Shown here in pieces: positions 61,808 to 64,000 of a DNA stretch of 64,000 nucleotides. Source of the stretch: Nakamurella multipartita DSM 44233 (GTDB taxonomy: Bacteria; Actinomycetota; Actinomycetes; Mycobacteriales; Nakamurellaceae); contig NC_013235.1 of NCBI RefSeq assembly GCF_000024365.1, positions 4,836,001-4,900,000 of the forward strand, read 5' to 3'. The translations under genes were made by a program, and so were the position numbers. Each line of letters starts with the position of its first letter. Positions within the stretch are counted from its first letter, which is position 1. The notes beneath the pieces were generated by a model. The model searched no databases. It was not told where the DNA came from and was given only the letters and a program-made list of their open reading frames with translations.

Positions 61808-62575
61808 TCATTCGCCGTACCGGCGGTGCCGGGCGGCGTAATCGCGCAGCGCCCGCAGGAAATCGACCCGGCGGAAGTCCGGCCAGTAGGCCTCGCAGAA
61901 CCAGAACTCCGAATGGGCGCTCTGCCAGAGCAGGAACCCGGACAGCCGCTGCTCGCCCGAGGTCCGGATCACCAGGTCGGGGTCGGGCTGGCCGGAGGTG
62001 TACAGGTGCTCGCCGATGGTCTCCACGTTCAGCGAGTCGATGACCTCCTGGATGCCGTGGCCCTGCTTGATGCCGGCCTCGAGCATCGACTTGACGGCGT
62101 CGACGATCTCCTGCCGGCCGCCGTAACCGACGGCGATGTTGACCTGCAAGGCGCGGCGATGCTCGGTCCGGGTGGCCGCCGCGGTCAGCCGGGCGGACAT
62201 CGGCTCCGGCAGCAGGTCCAGCGCCCCCACGATCCGCAGCTTCCACACCCGGTCGGGTGCGGCCAGGTCCTCCACCACGTCGGTGATGATCTCCAGCAGC
62301 GGCTGCAGCTCCTGGCCGGGGCGGCGCAGGTTGTCGGTCGAGAGCAACCAGAGGGTCACCATCCCGATGCCCGACTCCTGGCACCACTCGAGCAGATCGA
62401 CGATGTGGGCCGCCCCGGCGCGGTGGCCTTCGGTCGGGTTGGTGAACCCGGCTTTGCGGGCCCATCGCCGGTTGCCGTCGAGCATGACGCCCACGTGATG
62501 CGGGATCGGCGCGCCGATCAGTTCCCGGGTCAACTTGCGTTCGTACACGCGATAGACCAGGGACGGGAGCCTCAC
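61808..62575 (-). CDS. Isoprenyl transferase (cis-prenyltransferase)
   Basis: 255 residues. HHVGVMLDGNRRWARKAG holds the catalytic Asp, LWLLSTDNLRRP and DPDLVIRTSGEQRLSGFLLWQSAHSEFWF are the UppS-family blocks. Adds isoprene units in Z configuration to make polyprenyl diphosphate for the cell envelope. GTG start. Confidence 0.94.
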   Translation of the reverse strand: MRLPSLVYRVYERKLTRELIGAPIPHHVGVMLDGNRRWARKAGFTNPTEGHRAGAAHIVDLLEWCQESGIGMVTLWLLSTDNLRRPGQELQPLLEIITDVVEDLAAPDRVWKLRIVGALDLLPEPMSARLTAAATRTEHRRALQVNIAVGYGGRQEIVDAVKSMLEAGIKQGHGIQEVIDSLNVETIGEHLYTSGQPDPDLVIRTSGEQRLSGFLLWQSAHSEFWFCEAYWPDFRRVDFLRALRDYAARHRRYGE

Positions 62576-62707
62576 GAACCGACCCTAGCGGTCGACCCCG
62601 GCGGTCCGCGGACGACGGTCCGAAGCTCGCCGCGCAGCCCACCCACCGAGGGGAGTATCACTGTGCATGGATACGCGACCCACAGGTGGATCGGCGATGA
62701 TGGAGGC

Positions 62708-63391
62708 ATGACCGTGACCGCGCATGCCGCAGTTCCCGTGCCGGCACGCCGACCCCGCGCCCGGGGCTGGATCCATCTCTACTCGGCCGTCATCGCCACC
62801 GTGATGAGCCTGGCCCTGGTTCCGATGGCCGGGGTGTTCGTCGGACCGGGTGCCGCGTTCGCGTGTTCGATCTACGCCGTCACCCTGGTCGGGCTGTTCT
62901 CGGTGAGCGCCACCTACCACCGGCACGTGTGGAAGTCGGCGCGCACCCGCACCTGGATGAAGCGGGCCGATCACTCGATGATCTTCCTGTTCATCGCGGG
63001 CACCTACACGCCGCTGACCGTGCTGGCCCTGCACCCACCGACCAGCACGGTGGTGCTGATCGCGGTGTGGGTCGGGGCCGCCGGCGGGGTGGCCCTGAAG
63101 ATGTTCTGGCCGCACGGCCCGGCCTGGGTGGGTGTCCCGTTCTACCTGGCCCTGGGCTGGGTGGCCGTGTTCGTGCTGCCCGACCTGCTGGCCAACGGCG
63201 GGGTGGCCGTGCTCGTCCTGCTGGTCATCGGCGGCCTGCTCTACTCCTGCGGCGCGGTGTTCTATGCCACCCGCCGGCCGAACACCTGGCCGGGCACGTT
63301 CGGGTACCACGAGTACTTCCATGCCTGCGTCTCGCTCGCCGCGTTGTGCCACTGCGTGGCGATCTGGCTGGTGCTGTTCGGCGTGAGCTGA
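62708..63391 (+). CDS. Hemolysin III family (PAQR) membrane protein
   Basis: 227 residues, seven helices. Metal-site residues appear in SVSATYHRHVW, RADHSMIFLFIAGTYTPL and GYHEYFHACVSLAALCH. ATG at 62708 with TGGAGG six bases before. Neighbour of the prenyltransferase, as in mycobacteria. Confidence 0.92.
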   Translation: MTVTAHAAVPVPARRPRARGWIHLYSAVIATVMSLALVPMAGVFVGPGAAFACSIYAVTLVGLFSVSATYHRHVWKSARTRTWMKRADHSMIFLFIAGTYTPLTVLALHPPTSTVVLIAVWVGAAGGVALKMFWPHGPAWVGVPFYLALGWVAVFVLPDLLANGGVAVLVLLVIGGLLYSCGAVFYATRRPNTWPGTFGYHEYFHACVSLAALCHCVAIWLVLFGVS

Positions 63392-63405
63392 CCCGACCTT
63401 CCCCG

Positions 63406-63425
63406 CGGGCCGACCGTTCGGCCCG
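63406..63425. terminator. Terminator hairpin
   Basis: CGGGCCGA, loop CCGT, TCGGCCCG: an 8-base perfect stem between the convergent hemolysin III gene and the last gene of the window. Confidence 0.6.
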
Positions 63426-63455
63426 CCCGCGGGTTCTGGTCACCGCCGAGGCGGA

Positions 63456-64000
63456 TCATCCGAGGTCGGGTCCGGCCTCGCGGAGCCGGTTGACCTGCTC
63501 CATCGCCTGCCGCAGCTCACCGAGCCAGTTGTCGGCGTTCTGCCCGACCAGCCGGACGGCCCAGGCCAGGGCGTCCGAGCGGCTGCGGGCCACCCCGGCA
63601 TCGACCAGCGTGTCCAGCACCTGACGCTCGGGCTGACGCAGCCGCGTCATCACCGGCGCCGACAGGGTGGTGAACAGTTCCTCGGTGTCGCCCAGCCGGG
63701 CGCCCCAGGAGATCTCCCGCCCGTAGCGGTGCTGGGCCTGCCGGGCGATCTCGATGCGCTGCTCGCGGGTGTCCTCGCGGAACCGGGAGATCCGGCCGGC
63801 CTCGGCGGCCGCACGGGCCGCGTCGTCCGCGAACTCCTCGGTCAGGTCGGGCAGCTGACCGACCACGATGATCTCGTCCCGGTCGATCCGCACCTGCGGT
63901 GCGGCGGTGAACCAGTCACCGGGCAACCGGCCGGCGAACCACCCCAGGGCGTCCGACGCATCGGGGGCGTCCGGAGCGCCGCCCCGACCCCGTCCGCGCG
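63456..64000 (-). CDS. Conserved hypothetical protein, N-terminus outside window
   Basis: The frame is open to base 64000 on the minus strand, giving at least 180 residues. VRIDRDEIIVVGQLPDL, a helical QRIEIARQAQHRYGREISWGARLGD and a C-terminal helix bundle (LDTLVDAGVARSRSDALAWAVRLVG) can be seen. No known family; similar proteins lie beside hemolysin III genes in other actinobacteria, from memory. The real start is not in the window, as TTG at 63926 lies within a continuing, protein-like frame. Confidence 0.65.
   Translation of the reverse strand, partial: RGRGRGGAPDAPDASDALGWFAGRLPGDWFTAAPQVRIDRDEIIVVGQLPDLTEEFADDAARAAAEAGRISRFREDTREQRIEIARQAQHRYGREISWGARLGDTEELFTTLSAPVMTRLRQPERQVLDTLVDAGVARSRSDALAWAVRLVGQNADNWLGELRQAMEQVNRLREAGPDLG

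Overview
The window is high-GC actinobacterial DNA with dense short intergenic gaps, many GTG starts, frequent ATGA/GTGA start-stop overlaps and several apparently leaderless starts. The PAS-ANTAR-LOV protein at 12575-13672 matches the blue-light RNA-binding receptor PAL known from Nakamurella multipartita, with the photoactive cysteine at residue 284. The source is therefore most likely Nakamurella or a close relative. This is recognition, not a database search.

Layout. 1-6833 (+): a translationally coupled sulfur/flavin operon holding the end of an FAD/NAD(P)-binding protein, an SsuD-like LLM monooxygenase, a DUF1684 protein whose start is out of frame, an FMN reductase, two more LLM monooxygenases and a GNAT. 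6861-10296 (-): DUF4395, beta-carbonic anhydrase, alanine dehydrogenase, metallophosphoesterase. 10392-13672: cupin, TauE/SafE exporter, NUDIX, PAL. 13700-14776: a small acquired patch with VapBC, flanked by copies of the ychF 3-prime end. 14896-19106: ychF, a membrane protein/TetR pair, a methyltransferase, AlkA and a small membrane protein. 28824-19179 (-): one long assimilatory sulfate operon (leader peptide, sulfite reductase, zinc ribbon, cysH, cysC, cysD, cysN, a small Cys protein, an Ssu-type ABC transporter, a CbiX-like chelatase). 28980-32119: propeller protein, aldo/keto reductase, and a sulfotransferase with its own leader peptide. 32232-44195: housekeeping genes (rmuC, ispH, xseAB, panD, dhaKL, a PHP protein, fumC). 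44207-47638: two identical head-to-tail IS110-family elements. 47724-64000: a surface protein, a GT2/deacetylase/methyltransferase operon, a PIG-V-like mannosyltransferase, PhoH, a two-component system, a DUF885 peptidase, crcB-crcB-DUF190, a cis-prenyltransferase, hemolysin III and a partial gene.

The main theme is sulfur. Sulfonates are cleaved by the LLM/FMN reductase cluster. Sulfate is activated by CysDN/CysC and reduced by CysH and the siroheme sulfite reductase, whose cofactor the CbiX-like protein probably metallates. Excess sulfite can leave through TauE, and PAPS can feed the sulfotransferase. Four separate transcription units (carbonic anhydrase, TauE, sulfite reductase operon, sulfotransferase) each start with a short ORF encoding a related peptide of the form LVxRRxVDxxRVxSAxC. 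At least two of these have a promoter placed so that the mRNA would begin at the leader ATG. I read them as a cysteine-sensing attenuation regulon.

The second notable system is the IS110 dimer. The non-coding segment upstream of each transposase contains short guide-like matches to both sides of its insertion point and to its own junction, as expected of a bridge RNA. The insertion point is the foot of a terminator hairpin, and the same 20-base sequence occurs again near 18.8 kb.
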